64,000 bases of DNA, taken from Candidatus Sulfopaludibacter sp. SbA3 (GTDB lineage: Bacteria > Pseudomonadota > Alphaproteobacteria > Caulobacterales > Hyphomonadaceae). Position 1 is the first letter of the stretch. The number at the start of each line of letters is the position of its first letter. The position numbers and the translations under genes are program-made. Positions 53,080 to 62,290 of this stretch are shown in pieces. The stretch spans positions 23,834-87,833 of the forward strand of contig CAMEDD010000006.1 in the NCBI GenBank assembly GCA_945913285.1, given 5' to 3'. The notes beneath the pieces were generated by a model, which saw nothing but the letters and a program-made list of their open reading frames with translations, was not told the DNA's origin and made no database searches.

Positions 53080-54135
53080 TCACCGATACTGGCGTTGCAC
53101 GCGCCGGCCAAGCCCGGTCAGCAGCTCATAACCGAGCGTGCCGCAAGCCTCCGCCTGCGCCTCCAGTTGGGCATGTTCCCCCAGAAATTCAACGCGCGTG
53201 CCCGGCTTTACGCCGGCGGGGCCATCGGTGATGTCCAGCGTAACCAGATCCATCGAAATCCGCCCGGCAACCGGGCAGCGGACGCCTTCGATCCAGCCGC
53301 CGAGGCGCCCCGATCCGGAGCGCGGCAGACCGTCCGCATAGCCAATGGCACACGTCGCCAGCAGGCGGTCTTCGCTCAGGGTGTGCGTTGCGCCATAGCC
53401 GACCGTGGTGTCCTTGCGGCCCGTGAACACGCTGATGACGCTCGCCTCAAGAATGATCGCGGGCTTCAGCCGCACATTCGGCGGCGGCGTGGTCCCGCCA
53501 TAAAGCGCGATGCCCGGCCGCGTCAGGTCGAATCCATAGTTTTTCCCGAGATAACACCCGGCGGAATTCGCCAGGCTCGCGGGCGTGTCGGGAAACGCGT
53601 CCGCGACGGCCTCGAAGGCCCGTCGCTGGGCGAGGTTCATCGGGTTCTTCGGGGCATCGGCGCAAGCGAGGTGGCTCATCACCAGCACCGGCGCGAGACG
53701 CCGGATGGCCGTCGCCTCGGTGTCAATCACACTCGGCGGAATGCCAAGCCGGTTCATGCCGGTATCGGCGTGGATGGCGCAGGTGCCCGGCCGCTCTTTC
53801 GACCATAGCTTGAGGTGGAATTCGCTCGACAGGACGCTTGTCAGTCCGGCAGTCGTGTAAGCGGTCAGCTGGCCGCGCACCGGACCGTTGAGCACGAAGA
53901 TGCGCGGGCCCCGGCCGATGGTTTTGCGCAGCGAGGTGCCTTCCTCGAGATAGGCCACGAAGAAAGTCTGGCAGCCCGCCTCCTTGAGCGCATTTGCAAC
54001 TTGCGCCGCGCCCAGCCCATAGCCGTCTGCCTTCACCACAGCCGCCGTCGTCGCGCCCGGATGCAAGGCATCAAGGGCGCGCCAGTTGTCCACGATGTTG
54101 GACGTCAGCACGGTTGCGCGGGGCAGAAAGCTCAT
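53080..54135 (-). CDS. alr: Alanine racemase
   Basis: Protein of 351 aa. PLP-binding AVVKADGYGLGA carries the catalytic Lys, HADTGMNRLG the next conserved stretch, and VGYGATHTLSEDRLLA plus IGYADGLPRSGS the second-domain region with the catalytic Tyr. It makes D-alanine for peptidoglycan. Alr close to radA is a conserved alphaproteobacterial arrangement; mlaE follows within 10 bases. Confidence 0.94.
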   Translation of the reverse strand: MSFLPRATVLTSNIVDNWRALDALHPGATTAAVVKADGYGLGAAQVANALKEAGCQTFFVAYLEEGTSLRKTIGRGPRIFVLNGPVRGQLTAYTTAGLTSVLSSEFHLKLWSKERPGTCAIHADTGMNRLGIPPSVIDTEATAIRRLAPVLVMSHLACADAPKNPMNLAQRRAFEAVADAFPDTPASLANSAGCYLGKNYGFDLTRPGIALYGGTTPPPNVRLKPAIILEASVISVFTGRKDTTVGYGATHTLSEDRLLATCAIGYADGLPRSGSGRLGGWIEGVRCPVAGRISMDLVTLDITDGPAGVKPGTRVEFLGEHAQLEAQAEACGTLGYELLTGLGRRVQRQYR

Positions 54136-54167
54136 GAATCAGGGGCTAAGCGAGATTGCGGCGGTTG

Positions 54168-55631
54168 TCATCCCGCCGATTTCTGACCCTGATTGTGAGC
54201 AAGCCAGGCTGAGCCCTTCATGTTCCAGACGGGCGTGAAGAATATCATCCAGAGGATGAGCAGGATCATGCCGCCGGCCGGCACCACCGCAATTTTCTGA
54301 GGCCCGAACACGTCGACCAACGCGCCCATCAGGAAGGCGCCGAACGGCGCCCCGGCCATGAAGCCCAGCTGGTAGATCGAGAGTACGCGGGCAAGTTTCT
54401 CCTTCGGCGCCGAGTCCTGGACGATCGACCTGCTCATCGCGATCGAGATGCCTGCGGCAAGGCCCCAGACGAACACGATGCCGAGGAAGATCCAGTGCGG
54501 CACGGTCCCGAGCATGGCCAGGATGCTCGTCGAGGCGACAAACTGCGCGGTAAGCAGCAGCCGTCCTTGCCGCTTGATGCGCTTGAACACGGCCAGCACG
54601 GCGGAGGACACGAACGCGCCCATCCAGAAGGTAACGAACATGTCCCGGATGCCGGAAGACCCGAAATGGTAGACATCCCGGTTGATGATCGGCAGCACAA
54701 CGAGGAACGAGCCGATCACGAATACGCCGACGCCGAACATCAGCGCCGTCATCGCCCAGAGTTTCGCATCGGCCAGCACGGCGCGCAGGCCGTCGCCGAT
54801 GTCGCCGAGCGTAGCCCCGATGCCCTTGCGCCCGGTTCGGATCGGCCGGCCGCGCGCAAGCATCAGCGCAAAGGCCGAACCGCTGGCGAGCACGAAGCCC
54901 TGCACGGCGAGCAGGGTTTCAGCCGGGATCGGCCCGATGCTGAAGCCGCCAAGCCAGGCTGGCATGCGCGTCGCCTTGTCAGCATATCCCGCAAGGATCA
55001 GCCCCGCGATCTGGGCCAGGAACTGCGCCATCGTCGCAAGGGTGACGCCGAGTTGAAGCGTCACGCCCGAGCCCACGCGGCTGCGCCGTTCCACGACTTC
55101 ATTCACCATCGAGTCGCGCACCGGCATCATGAAGGCGCCGACGGTGCCGATCGCGAGCGCGTAGCAGATCATCGCGGGGTAGGTGAGTTCACCGGGCTCG
55201 ACATACAGCGCAAGAAGGAAGGTCGGCAGGGCGGCCGTCAGGTGAAGCAGGATCAAGAGGCGCCGCCCATCAGCGCGTTCGGCCACCACACCGCCGATCA
55301 GCAGGAAGATAACCGAGGGCAGGGACAGCGCCATGTTGGCAAGGCCGAGCGCGAGCCCGTCCATGTGGAGGTGGTCTTTGCCGGTAATCAGGTAGGGAAA
55401 CAGAACCAGCTGCAGGCCGAACGCCATGAACCAGCTGCACTGAACGGCGAGGTAGCCGGGCAATTCAATCTTCACGCCCCGCCGCAGACGCTTGGCGCGC
55501 CAGTGGGTTGCGCTGATGAGGAAGCTCGCTCCGGCGCCAAGCGCTTCGCTGACACCGCTGACAGGCGATGTCACTTTTTCTGCGGCCTGTTCGGCCATAT
55601 CATCGACAACCTTGTCGATCTCGCCGCTCAT
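54168..55631 (-). CDS. MFS transporter
   Basis: Protein of 487 aa with about 12 membrane helices and an N-terminal cytoplasmic stretch. VVAERADGRRLLILLHLTAALP is the characteristic MFS loop between helices 2 and 3 (G-x-x-A-D-R/G-x-G-R-like). The pattern with VRDSMVNEVVERRSRVGSGVTLQ is typical of MFS_3 (enterobactin exporter-like) members. Substrate unknown. It ends 32 bases before alr starts and may be co-transcribed. Confidence 0.88.
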   Translation of the reverse strand: MSGEIDKVVDDMAEQAAEKVTSPVSGVSEALGAGASFLISATHWRAKRLRRGVKIELPGYLAVQCSWFMAFGLQLVLFPYLITGKDHLHMDGLALGLANMALSLPSVIFLLIGGVVAERADGRRLLILLHLTAALPTFLLALYVEPGELTYPAMICYALAIGTVGAFMMPVRDSMVNEVVERRSRVGSGVTLQLGVTLATMAQFLAQIAGLILAGYADKATRMPAWLGGFSIGPIPAETLLAVQGFVLASGSAFALMLARGRPIRTGRKGIGATLGDIGDGLRAVLADAKLWAMTALMFGVGVFVIGSFLVVLPIINRDVYHFGSSGIRDMFVTFWMGAFVSSAVLAVFKRIKRQGRLLLTAQFVASTSILAMLGTVPHWIFLGIVFVWGLAAGISIAMSRSIVQDSAPKEKLARVLSIYQLGFMAGAPFGAFLMGALVDVFGPQKIAVVPAGGMILLILWMIFFTPVWNMKGSAWLAHNQGQKSAG

Positions 55632-55733
55632 GATGGTACGCTCCAGGCTTGCGGCCGGGACACTAGGGTTGTGGGCGTGCCAAGGAAAGAGGCGGCATTT
55701 CCGGTGCCCCGGTGTTCAACCCCGCCGGCCGGT

Positions 55734-56033
55734 TCATTCCGGCGGGTGCGGCCTGTGCCAGGAGTGTTCGGACCAGCTCCACGTCCAGCAGCCAAACCAC
55801 ACGCCCGCGGCGAGCCAGATTGGCAGGCCGGTGAGGCCTGAAACAAAGATCCGGTTCCACTCTACGAAGCCCGGCTCGACAAAATCGAAGCCAGCACGGC
55901 CAAGCGGCATCACGATGGACATCGCAAGGCCCCATCCGAGCACGCCCCGGCGAAGGACAAAAGATCGTTTGCCGTTTGCGCGGATTTGCGACCACCTGCG
56001 CCGCCCCGTTGGGGACATTTCAATCAGGCCCAT
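55734..56033 (-). CDS. Small membrane-anchored hypothetical protein
   Basis: Protein of 99 aa from ATG 56033, with GGAGG about 8 bases upstream. A basic N-terminus is followed by two hydrophobic stretches (GVLGWGLAMSIVMPLG and VSGLTGLPIWLAAGVWFG). The C-terminus is Trp/His-rich (CWTWSWSEHSWHRPHPPE). I do not recognise the family. The longer frame upstream has no support. It lies about 100 bases from the MFS gene start. Confidence 0.5.
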   Translation of the reverse strand: MGLIEMSPTGRRRWSQIRANGKRSFVLRRGVLGWGLAMSIVMPLGRAGFDFVEPGFVEWNRIFVSGLTGLPIWLAAGVWFGCWTWSWSEHSWHRPHPPE

Positions 56034-56240
56034 GCATGCCGCCTCCATAAGTTGCGCCCGTGCGCAACCTCCGGAAGCCAACAAGACGGCTGCTTTCTGG
56101 CGACAGGCTTTCGCGCAAAAGTTTGCAGGTTTCGTGCGCACCGGTCGTTTATGGGGCGCCCGGAGCAGCTTGCCCGGTTGCGCCCGTCCGAGCCCGCAGC
56201 TAGCGTTATCTTGTTCAACTGGCATCGAGGAGGCCAAGCC

Positions 56241-56690
56241 ATGAGCGCATTCCGCCTTTTGGCCAGCTGGGTTCTGGCCCTCGCACTGGCCGTCTTTTTC
56301 ATCCACGTGACCGTGCATCCTTGGCCGGGTCCGGTGCCCGGATATGTCAAGTTCTACGATGCGCCGGGTGAGCACCTTATGTTTTCTGCGCTCGCCAAGT
56401 CCACCGGCATCTCCCTATTCGAACCGGCGGGCCGGTTCGTGTCCGGCATTTTCGAGGTGATCGCGGCGATTCTGCTGATCCTGCCCTTCAGCCGCCGGGT
56501 CGGCGCTGGGCTTTCGGTCATCCTTCTTGCGGCCGGCGTGGCCCTTCACCTGTCGCCCGCGCTCGGCCGGGAAGTGCTTCTGCCGGAGGGCGGCACCGAT
56601 GGCGGCACACACTTCCTTTATTATGTGATCTTCCTCGCGCTTAGCCTGCTTTTGCTGGTGGTCCACCCCAACGAGCGCCGCTGGCATTGA
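56241..56690 (+). CDS. DoxX-like small membrane protein
   Basis: Protein of 149 aa with four hydrophobic helices (about 7-25, 68-85, 88-105, 126-141) and conserved polar turns. The overall layout resembles DoxX-like membrane proteins. GAGGAGG precedes ATG 56241. The function is unknown. Confidence 0.7.
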   Translation: MSAFRLLASWVLALALAVFFIHVTVHPWPGPVPGYVKFYDAPGEHLMFSALAKSTGISLFEPAGRFVSGIFEVIAAILLILPFSRRVGAGLSVILLAAGVALHLSPALGREVLLPEGGTDGGTHFLYYVIFLALSLLLLVVHPNERRWH

Positions 56691-56790
56691 TGCCTCCGGT
56701 AAGGCGAAAAACTGCTGAAATTTAAAGTCCGGCTACGTCCCGTTAACGCTTCGCTGCGAGGTTCGCTCCGTAAGGGCAGGCCTATTCCGC

Positions 56791-57993
56791 ATGAGCGACA
56801 CGTCCCAGACGACACAGTTCAAGCCGCCTGGCGCTGCCCAGGAAGCGCTCCTGCGACGCTTGATCGACGTCGTCGCCACGCCGGGATCGCGCATCTCGCT
56901 GCATGATCGCTCGGTAGCGGGCGATATCCTGCTCGACATGCTGTTGCACGCGACTGACCGCGAACGCACCTTGTGCGCCTCGCGCCTCGCAGTATGCCGC
57001 GACGCACCCCGCCGCGTGCTGCGCTACCTGGCGCAATGTTCCTTCGCCGTCGCCGAGCCTCTGCTGGAACGGAGCGACGCGTTTGATGCGTGCGATCTCG
57101 TTGAAATCATTCAGAACTCCACGCCGGAGCACCGCCTTAAGATTGCCCGGCGCCGCAATCTCTGCGTGTCCGTCACGGCCTGTATTGCGCAGATTGGCGA
57201 ACCTCATGTTGTTCGCGACCTCATCGGCAACCGCCACGCCCCGTTGGCCGAGACGACCGTTGACCGCCTCGTCGCGATGTCGCGTGACGAGGCGTCTTAT
57301 TGTGCGATGCTGGTCGAGCGTGCCGAGCTGCGATCCTCGCACGCGATGGCGATGTTCTGGTGGGCTGACACCGCCACCCGCCGCAAGATCCTAACCCGCC
57401 AGGCCGCCGACCGCGCCGAGATGATCAACATCTGCAGCGACGTGTTCGAAATGGCCGCCGCCGAAGGCTGGGCCGATCCGATCGCGCGCAAGGCCCTGCA
57501 GCTGATCGAGCGGCGCCAGCGCAACCGGGGGGCGATTGCCAAGAGCCCGTATGACAGCCTCGAGGGCGCCGTTGCCGCCGCCGCGGCGCGCGGCATGGAC
57601 GCCGAACTCGCGCAGGAAATCGGCTATCTCGCCGGCATCAAGCCCGTGACCGCCGCCAAGATCATGTCGGACATGGGCGGGGAGGGCCTTGCCATCCTTT
57701 GCAAGGCCACGGGTCTTAAGCGCGACTATCTCCGGCAGATCTGGATTGCGCTGCGCCACCCGCTCGAACTGGCGCCCGGGCAGCCAAACCCGGTTTTCAC
57801 GAACGTCGCCGAAACCTACGAAGTCCTGTCGGTCGCCAAGGCGCAGACCACGCTGCGCTACTGGAACTGGTCGCTGTCTGCGGCCTTTTCGCCCGGCGCG
57901 CTGCGCCAGGCGCAGGAAATGGGCGAGCCTGCCAATGAGGAAGACAGCTACTCCGCCTCCCAGCGCACCGCGCGGCTCGTGTTCGGAAATTAG
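56791..57993 (+). CDS. DUF2336 domain protein
   Basis: Protein of 400 aa, entirely helical by composition, with many Ala/Arg/Leu helices like HEAT-type repeats. VAGDILLDMLLHATDRERTLCASRLA and FAVAEPLLERSDAF...DLVEIIQ match DUF2336, a family prevalent in Alphaproteobacteria and sometimes linked to motility or cell-cycle signalling in Caulobacter. No enzymatic motif is seen. It stands alone, 100 bases before the next gene upstream and 90 before the Mrp operon. Confidence 0.82.
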   Translation: MSDTSQTTQFKPPGAAQEALLRRLIDVVATPGSRISLHDRSVAGDILLDMLLHATDRERTLCASRLAVCRDAPRRVLRYLAQCSFAVAEPLLERSDAFDACDLVEIIQNSTPEHRLKIARRRNLCVSVTACIAQIGEPHVVRDLIGNRHAPLAETTVDRLVAMSRDEASYCAMLVERAELRSSHAMAMFWWADTATRRKILTRQAADRAEMINICSDVFEMAAAEGWADPIARKALQLIERRQRNRGAIAKSPYDSLEGAVAAAAARGMDAELAQEIGYLAGIKPVTAAKIMSDMGGEGLAILCKATGLKRDYLRQIWIALRHPLELAPGQPNPVFTNVAETYEVLSVAKAQTTLRYWNWSLSAAFSPGALRQAQEMGEPANEEDSYSASQRTARLVFGN

Positions 57994-58082
57994 CCCGGCT
58001 GCGGCAAATCGCACTTCCCAAACCGAGCGGTGGACTTTAGGTGAAGGGTCATCTGAGCCGTTAGCGACCAGGGGGGACCGCC

Positions 58083-58568
58083 GTGTACCTAGTCGGAATA
58101 CTCCTCGCCGCGGCCGCATTCTGGATGGCCAATTCCGGTCACTACAAGCCCCTGATGCTCGGCTTCGCAGCTGTTTCGGTCGTGCTGACACTGATCCTCA
58201 GCCTGCGGTTCAAGATCGTGGACCGCGAAGGTTCTCCATATGCGCGTCTACTGGGCTTTCTCGCATATGTGCCATGGCTGGCATGGGAAGTGCTGAAGGC
58301 AAACTGGGTGGTGATTCGCGCCTGCCTGCGCGCCGATCTCGATATCAGCCCTGCGCTCGTGAAGGTGCGCACCACCTGCAAGTCCGATCTCGCCAAGGTC
58401 ACGTTCGCCAATTCGATCACGCTGACACCGGGCACGGTGACGGTCGAGATCCAAGGCGACAAGATGCTCGTTCACGGACTATATGAAGCAAACACTGTCC
58501 CGGAATCCTTTATCAGCATGGATGCCCGGTGTGCGCGCGCCGCAGACCCGAGGGGCGCCGCATCATGA
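58083..58568 (+). CDS. mrpE: Na+/H+ antiporter subunit E (MrpE/MnhE)
   Basis: Protein of 161 aa from GTG 58083, with a GGGGGGA ribosome site. Two N-terminal helices and a soluble domain with LAKVTFANSITLTPGTVTVEI, the MNHE signature, identify it. It is a non-channel subunit of the Mrp antiporter. It opens an operon whose genes overlap almost throughout; this stop overlaps the next ATG (58565-58568). Confidence 0.92.
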   Translation: MYLVGILLAAAAFWMANSGHYKPLMLGFAAVSVVLTLILSLRFKIVDREGSPYARLLGFLAYVPWLAWEVLKANWVVIRACLRADLDISPALVKVRTTCKSDLAKVTFANSITLTPGTVTVEIQGDKMLVHGLYEANTVPESFISMDARCARAADPRGAAS

Positions 58569-58885
58569 TGATGGCTGCCTTGATCGCGCTCATCGTGTCG
58601 ATGTGCCTCCTGCTCATCCGTGCACTGATGGGGCCGACGCTATATGATCGCGTGCTGGCGGTGAATTCCTTCGGCACCAAGACCGTGCTTCTGATCGGCC
58701 TCATGGGCTTCGTGATGGGCCGACCGGATTTCCTCGACATCGCCATCCTCTACACGCTGATCAATTTCACCTCGACCATCGCGGTGCTGAAATTCTTCCG
58801 TTACCGATCCTTCCAGGTGCCGTTGGCCCGGCGGGGCGAACCCCGCGCCGTTGCCCCGATCGCGGGAGGCGAACCCAATGCCTGA
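58565..58885 (+). CDS. mrpF: Na+/H+ antiporter subunit F (MrpF/PhaF)
   Basis: Protein of 106 aa with three membrane helices. MGPTLYDRVLAVNSFGTKTV and MGRPDFLDIAILYTLINF are MrpF hallmarks (conserved DR and DIA(I)LYTL). The Arg/Pro-rich tail extends beyond the usual length. Overlaps mrpE by 4 bases and mrpG by 8. Confidence 0.92.
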   Translation: MMMAALIALIVSMCLLLIRALMGPTLYDRVLAVNSFGTKTVLLIGLMGFVMGRPDFLDIAILYTLINFTSTIAVLKFFRYRSFQVPLARRGEPRAVAPIAGGEPNA

Positions 58886-59252
58886 AGCCGCTAACATGAT
58901 GACGCTTGACTGGAACACAGTCCGCACCGCCTTCGGCGGCGCGCTCTGCCTGCTCGGCGCGCTCCTTTGCATCGTCGGGACGATAGGCGTTCTGCGGTTT
59001 CCGGACATCTATACCCGCCTGCACGCCGCCTCGGTTACCGATACGTCGGGGGCCGGCTTCGTCCTGCTGGGTATGGCGCTGATGGCGCCGGACTGGATCG
59101 TCCTCGTCAAGATCGTCTGCATCTTGATTTTCCTTATGCTGACGAGCGCGACAAGTTCTCACGTGCTGGCCAATGCGGCGCTGACCGCAGGGCTCCAGCC
59201 CAAGATCGGCCCAATGCGCAAAGGCCAGCCGGACGGGGAGGTGTCTCCATGA
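58878..59252 (+). CDS. mrpG: Na+/H+ antiporter subunit G (MrpG)
   Basis: Protein of 124 aa with three helices. IGVLRFPDIYTRLHAASVTDTSGAGFVLLG is the MrpG signature, including the RFPD and H...D residues. It overlaps mrpF by 8 bases and the next gene by 4. Confidence 0.92.
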   Translation: MPEAANMMTLDWNTVRTAFGGALCLLGALLCIVGTIGVLRFPDIYTRLHAASVTDTSGAGFVLLGMALMAPDWIVLVKIVCILIFLMLTSATSSHVLANAALTAGLQPKIGPMRKGQPDGEVSP

Positions 59253-59851
59253 CGGGCGACATGATGGGCGAAGCCTCGACCTCGATCATCAGCGCGCTGC
59301 TGCTCAGCATTCTCTTCGTGATGGGCGTCGCCATCGCGCACCTGCGCAACCTGTTCGCCATCGTGATGCTGTCCGGCATCTACTCGCTGGTGTGCGCCGC
59401 CTGGTACATCCTCGTGGACGCAGTGGATGTCGGTTTCACCGAAGCCGCAGTCGGCGCTGGCATGTCGACGGCCGTCCTGCTCGGGGCGATCCTGCTGACC
59501 TCGCGCAACGCCAAGCCCGAACGCCGGTTCGCGCGGCTCGGCCCGCTCGCCGTATGCATCGCGGCCGGCGCCATGCTTATCTACGCCACATCCGACCTGC
59601 CCGCTGCGGGTGATCCGGCCTCGCCCGCCAATACCGGCGTCGGCCTCACCTATCTCCAGATCAACTGGGCCGATACCGGCGTGCCGAACGTCGTCACTTC
59701 CGTGCTCGCCAGCTATCGCGGCTTTGATACGCTCGGCGAGACATTGGTCGTCTTCATCGCCGGTCTTGCGGTCGTGCTGCTACTCGGCTTCGGCGAACGC
59801 TCGCTGGCCGAGACGCTCCGTAAGCTGAAGAAGGAGGACAAGGTGCCATGA
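59249..59851 (+). CDS. DUF4040 (MrpA C-terminal/MbhD-like) antiporter subunit
   Basis: Protein of 200 aa. The N-terminal part (LRNLFAIVMLSGIYSLVCAAWYILVDAVDVGFTEAAVGAG) matches DUF4040, which in Bacillus-type Mrp is the C-terminal end of MrpA. VVTSVLASYRGFDTLGETLVVFIAGLA is the MrpA-C/MbhE-like remainder. It is thus a stand-alone fragment equivalent of MrpA lacking the NuoL-like channel half. Overlaps neighbours by 4 bases on both sides. Confidence 0.88.
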   Translation: MTGDMMGEASTSIISALLLSILFVMGVAIAHLRNLFAIVMLSGIYSLVCAAWYILVDAVDVGFTEAAVGAGMSTAVLLGAILLTSRNAKPERRFARLGPLAVCIAAGAMLIYATSDLPAAGDPASPANTGVGLTYLQINWADTGVPNVVTSVLASYRGFDTLGETLVVFIAGLAVVLLLGFGERSLAETLRKLKKEDKVP

Positions 59852-60300
59852 AAAGCGACCATCACCTGATCCTCCGTGTCATCGCGAAGACCCTGCTGCC
59901 GCTGATCACGATCTATGCTTTCTATGTCCAGTTCCACGGCGAAGTCAGCGCCGGCGGCGCGTTTCAGGCGGGCGTCGTGCTCGCGGTCGCGGTCATTCTC
60001 TACGCGCTGATCTTTGGCCTCGCTGAGGCGATGCGCGCCGTGCCGCCCTGGTTTGCCCGCGGTCTCGCGGCCGCCGGCGTGCTCATCTATGGCGGCGTCG
60101 GCGTCTGGGCGATGGTGCAGGGCGGGCAATACCTCGAATACCAGGCGCTCTTCAACGAGCCGCCGGGCGGACATAACGGCCAGCACACCGGCATCATCCT
60201 CGTCGAGATTGGCGTCCTGTTCGCGGTCGCCGGCGCGATGGTGTCGATCTTCTATGCGCTGGCCGGCCGCGTCGCTGAAATCCGGGACGAGGACTGGTAG
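59848..60300 (+). CDS. mrpB: Na+/H+ antiporter subunit B (MrpB/MnhB)
   Basis: Protein of 150 aa with four membrane helices. LRVIAKTLLPLITIYAFYVQFHGEVSAGGAFQAGVV is the MnhB signature with the GxGGGFQ(A)G-like segment. Ends two bases before mrpC. Confidence 0.92.
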   Translation: MKSDHHLILRVIAKTLLPLITIYAFYVQFHGEVSAGGAFQAGVVLAVAVILYALIFGLAEAMRAVPPWFARGLAAAGVLIYGGVGVWAMVQGGQYLEYQALFNEPPGGHNGQHTGIILVEIGVLFAVAGAMVSIFYALAGRVAEIRDEDW

Positions 60301-60302
60301 CC

Positions 60303-60758
60303 ATGTGGGACATCATCCTCGAGCGCGGCAGTTATTGGGCGATCATCGCTGTTATGATGATCGGGCTCTACATAGCCTTTTCGGCTGAAAACCTGATCAA
60401 GCGCCTCGTCGGTCTTTCGCTGTTCCAGACGACAATCTGCCTGTTTTACGTGAAGCTTGCTAATGTTGCGAATGCCACCGCGCCGGTTCTCCTCGCCGAG
60501 GACATGCCCAAAGACGCCTATCGCGGTGAAGGCGTCGCCGAACTGGTTCACGTTTATTCCAATCCCTTGCCACACGTCCTGATGCTCACGGCCATCGTCG
60601 TCGGCGTCGCCACGCTCTCGCTCGGCCTTGCGCTGATCGTGCGCATCAACGAGTCCTACGGCACCATCGAGGCCGACGAGATCTACGCCTCTGACGTCAA
60701 GGTCCAGATGGCCGAAGACGCTGACGCCGCCAGAACAAGCGGCGAGGTGGTCAGATGA
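60303..60758 (+). CDS. mrpC: Na+/H+ antiporter subunit C (MrpC, NuoK-like)
   Basis: Protein of 151 aa with three membrane helices and a soluble C-terminus. IGLYIAFSAENLIKRLVGLSLFQTTICLFYV and NPLPHVLMLTAIVVGVATLSLGLALIVRI match MrpC/NuoK (the Glu in the second helix corresponds to complex I NuoK). An insertion of about 20 residues between helices 2 and 3 is typical of proteobacterial MrpC. Overlaps the next gene by 4 bases. Confidence 0.92.
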   Translation: MWDIILERGSYWAIIAVMMIGLYIAFSAENLIKRLVGLSLFQTTICLFYVKLANVANATAPVLLAEDMPKDAYRGEGVAELVHVYSNPLPHVLMLTAIVVGVATLSLGLALIVRINESYGTIEADEIYASDVKVQMAEDADAARTSGEVVR

Positions 60759-62290
60759 TCCTCGAACCTGTGTTGACCTCGGCGCCGGACTGGGCGGTCC
60801 GGCATGCCGCCGTCCTTGTCGTCGTCGTACCGATGCTGCTGGCGCCGCTCTTGGCGCTCAGCCCCAGCAACCGCCTCGCCTGGATACTCACGGTCGCCGG
60901 TACAGCTGCCGCCTTCTGGTTTTCGCTGATCCTGCTCGCGATCATCCAGGAAGTGCCCGGCAGCGCGATCAGCTATGCACTCGGCAACTGGGAACCGCCC
61001 ATCGGCATCGAGTTCCGGGTCGATGCGCTCAATGCCATGATCCTTGTGCTGATTACAGGCATGGGCGCGCTGGCCTCGTTTATCGCCTGGCCCACCCTTG
61101 CGGCCGAATTTAAGGGCGAGCGGCTGAACCTCTTGCTGTGCGCCTTCCTGCTTTGCTTTGCCGGTCTTGCGGGCGTTGCTGCCACCGGCGATGCGTTCAA
61201 TCTCTTCGTCTTCCTCGAGGTCAGCTCGCTGGCAACCTACGTGCTGGTCGCCATGGGCGCCGGCAAGGACCGCCGTGCGCTGCCCGCCGCGTTCAGCTAC
61301 CTGGTCATGGGCACCCTCGGCGCTAGCTTCTATGTGATAGGCATCGGGCTACTCTACGCCGCCACCGGCACGCTCAACATGGCGGACATTGCCGAGCAGA
61401 TGCCGGGACTCTCCGGTAACCGCAGCGTTCAGGCAGGCCTTGCCTTCATCCTAGTCGGGCTCGGGTTAAAGGCCGCCATGTGGCCGCTGCACCAGTGGCT
61501 GCCGAACGCCTACGCCTACGCGCCGGGTTTTGTGTCGATGTTCCTGTCGGCGACCGCCACGAAGGTGGCGCTCTATTCGCTCATCCGCTGGCTGTTCACG
61601 ATCTTCCAGCCGGACCTGGCGTTCGAGTCCGCAGTCCTCCAATGGGTGCTCGCGCCGCTCGCCATGGCGGCCATGGTGATCTGCAGCGTCCAGGCGATCT
61701 TCCAGACAGATGTCCGGCGGATGCTCGCTTATTCGTCGGTGGCGCAGGTCGGTTATATTCTCCTCGCCATCTCGGTCGGCACGGCCGCAGGCGTGTCAGC
61801 GGGCCTGCTGCACCTGTTCACCCACGCGCTCATGAAAGGCGCGCTGTTCATGGCGGTGGCCGGTATCTGCTTCGCCTATCAGGGCAGCACAATCCGCGAC
61901 TTTGCCGGCCTCGGCCGCTCGGCGCCCTTCACGATGGCGGCCTTCGCGATTGCCGGTCTCTCGCTGATCGGCGTGCCGCTCACGGCGGGCTTCATCTCCA
62001 AGCTGCAACTCGGTTACGCCTTGCTGGACCAGGGCTGGTGGTGGGCTGCGGTGGTCCTTGTCTTCGCGAGCTTCCTGTCCGTGATCTACATAGGGCGGGT
62101 TCTGCAGGCGGTGTTCTTCGAGCCGCCGCTCAATCCGCGAAAGAACAACAAGGAGGCGCCGCTCCTGTTGCTGATCCCGCTCTGGATCCTTGCGCTGGTG
62201 AACATCTTCTACGGCATCGACGCGGGCTTCCCGGCCGGCCTTGCGGCAGACGGTGCCGCGGCGGCCCTCGGACTGGGGGCTGCGCAATGA
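60755..62290 (+). CDS. mrpD: MrpD-type proton-conducting antiporter subunit (NuoL/M/N family)
   Basis: Protein of 511 aa, about 14 membrane helices. LLCFAGLAGVAATGDAFNLFVFLEVSSLATYVLVA contains the conserved Glu helix and WPLHQWLPNAYAYAPGFVSMFLSATATKVALYSLIR the Lys/His channel residues of the NuoL/M/N family. It is one of two such subunits here and the closer to MrpD in position (after mrpC). It overlaps the following paralog by 4 bases. Confidence 0.9.
   Translation: MILEPVLTSAPDWAVRHAAVLVVVVPMLLAPLLALSPSNRLAWILTVAGTAAAFWFSLILLAIIQEVPGSAISYALGNWEPPIGIEFRVDALNAMILVLITGMGALASFIAWPTLAAEFKGERLNLLLCAFLLCFAGLAGVAATGDAFNLFVFLEVSSLATYVLVAMGAGKDRRALPAAFSYLVMGTLGASFYVIGIGLLYAATGTLNMADIAEQMPGLSGNRSVQAGLAFILVGLGLKAAMWPLHQWLPNAYAYAPGFVSMFLSATATKVALYSLIRWLFTIFQPDLAFESAVLQWVLAPLAMAAMVICSVQAIFQTDVRRMLAYSSVAQVGYILLAISVGTAAGVSAGLLHLFTHALMKGALFMAVAGICFAYQGSTIRDFAGLGRSAPFTMAAFAIAGLSLIGVPLTAGFISKLQLGYALLDQGWWWAAVVLVFASFLSVIYIGRVLQAVFFEPPLNPRKNNKEAPLLLLIPLWILALVNIFYGIDAGFPAGLAADGAAAALGLGAAQ

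Noticed and set aside
54495..55841. 448-aa plus-strand frame opposite the MFS transporter
   Set aside because: His/Arg/Gln-rich shadow without hydrophobic or domain structure.
61480..62286. N-terminal extension of the second antiporter subunit (770-aa frame)
   Set aside because: The extension reads through the MrpD gene in another frame and has shadow-like composition; ATG 62287 overlaps the previous stop as in the other junctions.
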